Shown piece after piece: positions 63,320 to 64,000 of a stretch of 64,000 bases of DNA; positions within the stretch are counted from its first letter, which is position 1; each line of letters opens with the position of its first letter. Below the pieces are notes generated by a model. The model made no database searches and was not told the DNA's origin. It saw nothing but the letters and a program-made list of their open reading frames with translations. The stretch comes from Sinotaia quadrata (taxonomy: Eukaryota; Mollusca; Gastropoda; Architaenioglossa; Viviparidae), in assembly GCA_028829895.1 (NCBI GenBank), contig CM054181.1, forward strand, positions 2,632,501-2,696,500, in the 5' to 3' direction. Made by a program: the position numbers and the translations under genes.

Positions 63320-64000
63320 TAGACACTGTTGAGAAGTATGCACAATGCAAAGAGACAGAACTAAATGACTGTGCATGTAACACTGTTGTCCTTAATACAT
63401 CTAGTTGTGTACCATGTAAAGAGAGAGAGAGAATCACCAGATGTCACAAAACCCCACCAAAGGCGTGGTGGTTTTGTGATTTGTCAGTATTACATAAGAT
63501 TGTTTGCTGTTCATCACAAATCCACATGCACACACCATGGGTGTTTGTCTGGCTCTTTTATTTATGCATGCAAGGATTACTGATGTGCTTGTATGCGAGA
63601 TTGCATATGGAATGGACAAAATGGAAACGACAACACCACACTCGCTTTTTCAAAACAAAAACCAGGAGATATTATTTTTGAAGAGTATGATTCAGTTTTT
63701 ATTGCTCTACAGGTTCTCTTTCAAGCAGTGATAATCATTCACCCTGCAAATCATTCATTCATAAACCTGCTCTCTGGGGGCGGGAGTAATGTCCTTAAGC
63801 AATGAGTGGTGATGTAAACAATGTAAAAAAAAGGCAATAAATTTAAACACATAATAATGCAGTAATCTCCGCTATCAACAATGATATTACTGGCATAAAG
63901 TTTACTTTAAAAAGTGTCAATGAAAGCTCTGGGCTACTGAGCTTTTCTACAAGTACATAAAATAAATAACAATTTAGATTCTTAATCAGCCTTATTAATT
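63320..64000. other. Upstream GOGAT intron sequence at window end
   Basis: No GOGAT exon was found here on the minus strand. A bulged hairpin with TCACAAAACC arms lies at 63444-63479. The plus-strand open frames overlap each other and show no protein character. Confidence 0.6.

Overview
The window is eukaryotic nuclear DNA, very probably from a mollusc and most likely a gastropod. It is AT-rich, with compact coding exons in long introns, GT..AG splice sites, hAT and LINE remnants of types familiar from lophotrochozoan genomes, and minisatellites in almost every intron and spacer. The phylum is inferred from overall character and the species cannot be named.

Two real genes are visible, converging tail to tail. 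(1) On the plus strand, two 3'-terminal exons (2348-2524 and 6404-6852) encode the C-terminal half of a pectin-acetylesterase/Notum-superfamily hydrolase. The Ala-Gly-Gly of the nucleophile elbow, an NSLYD motif (catalytic Asp) and an SCPVH motif (catalytic His) are all present; earlier exons lie outside the window. (2) On the minus strand, 29 consecutive exons (61625 down to 20693) encode the last 1344 residues of a fused eukaryotic NADH-type glutamate synthase (GOGAT). The part present covers the end of the central domain, the FMN/3Fe-4S synthase domain, the beta-helix domain, a charged Ala/Glu-rich linker, and the complete FAD/NAD(P)H-binding small subunit. The N-terminal glutaminase domain must lie beyond base 64000. 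All 29 exons join in phase (4035 nt, one terminal stop) with no frameshift, so the gene looks intact.

Layout: 1-2347, intron or upstream sequence of the hydrolase gene with a dispersed-repeat copy; 2348-6917, hydrolase exons around a 3.9 kb intron that holds minisatellites and a 1.3 kb inverted-repeat transposon; 6.9-20.4 kb, gene-free intergenic DNA with minisatellites, a hAT MITE and a second inverted-repeat element; 20.4-61.6 kb, the GOGAT gene; 61.6-64.0 kb, upstream GOGAT intron holding an internally deleted hAT transposon.

The least expected pattern is that at six GOGAT exons (numbered from the window's 5' side of the gene: 2, 3, 18, 19, 22 and 28) the neighbouring intronic tandem repeat contains copies of the exon-intron junction itself, at fixed offsets of 51, 116, 66, 77, 101 and 70 bp. 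This leaves ladders of decoy splice sites next to the true ones. Several transposons retain clear target-site duplications: three hAT-type with 8 bp, one LINE with 9 bp, and one inverted-repeat element with TATA. No prokaryotic system, CRISPR array, rRNA or convincing tRNA was seen.
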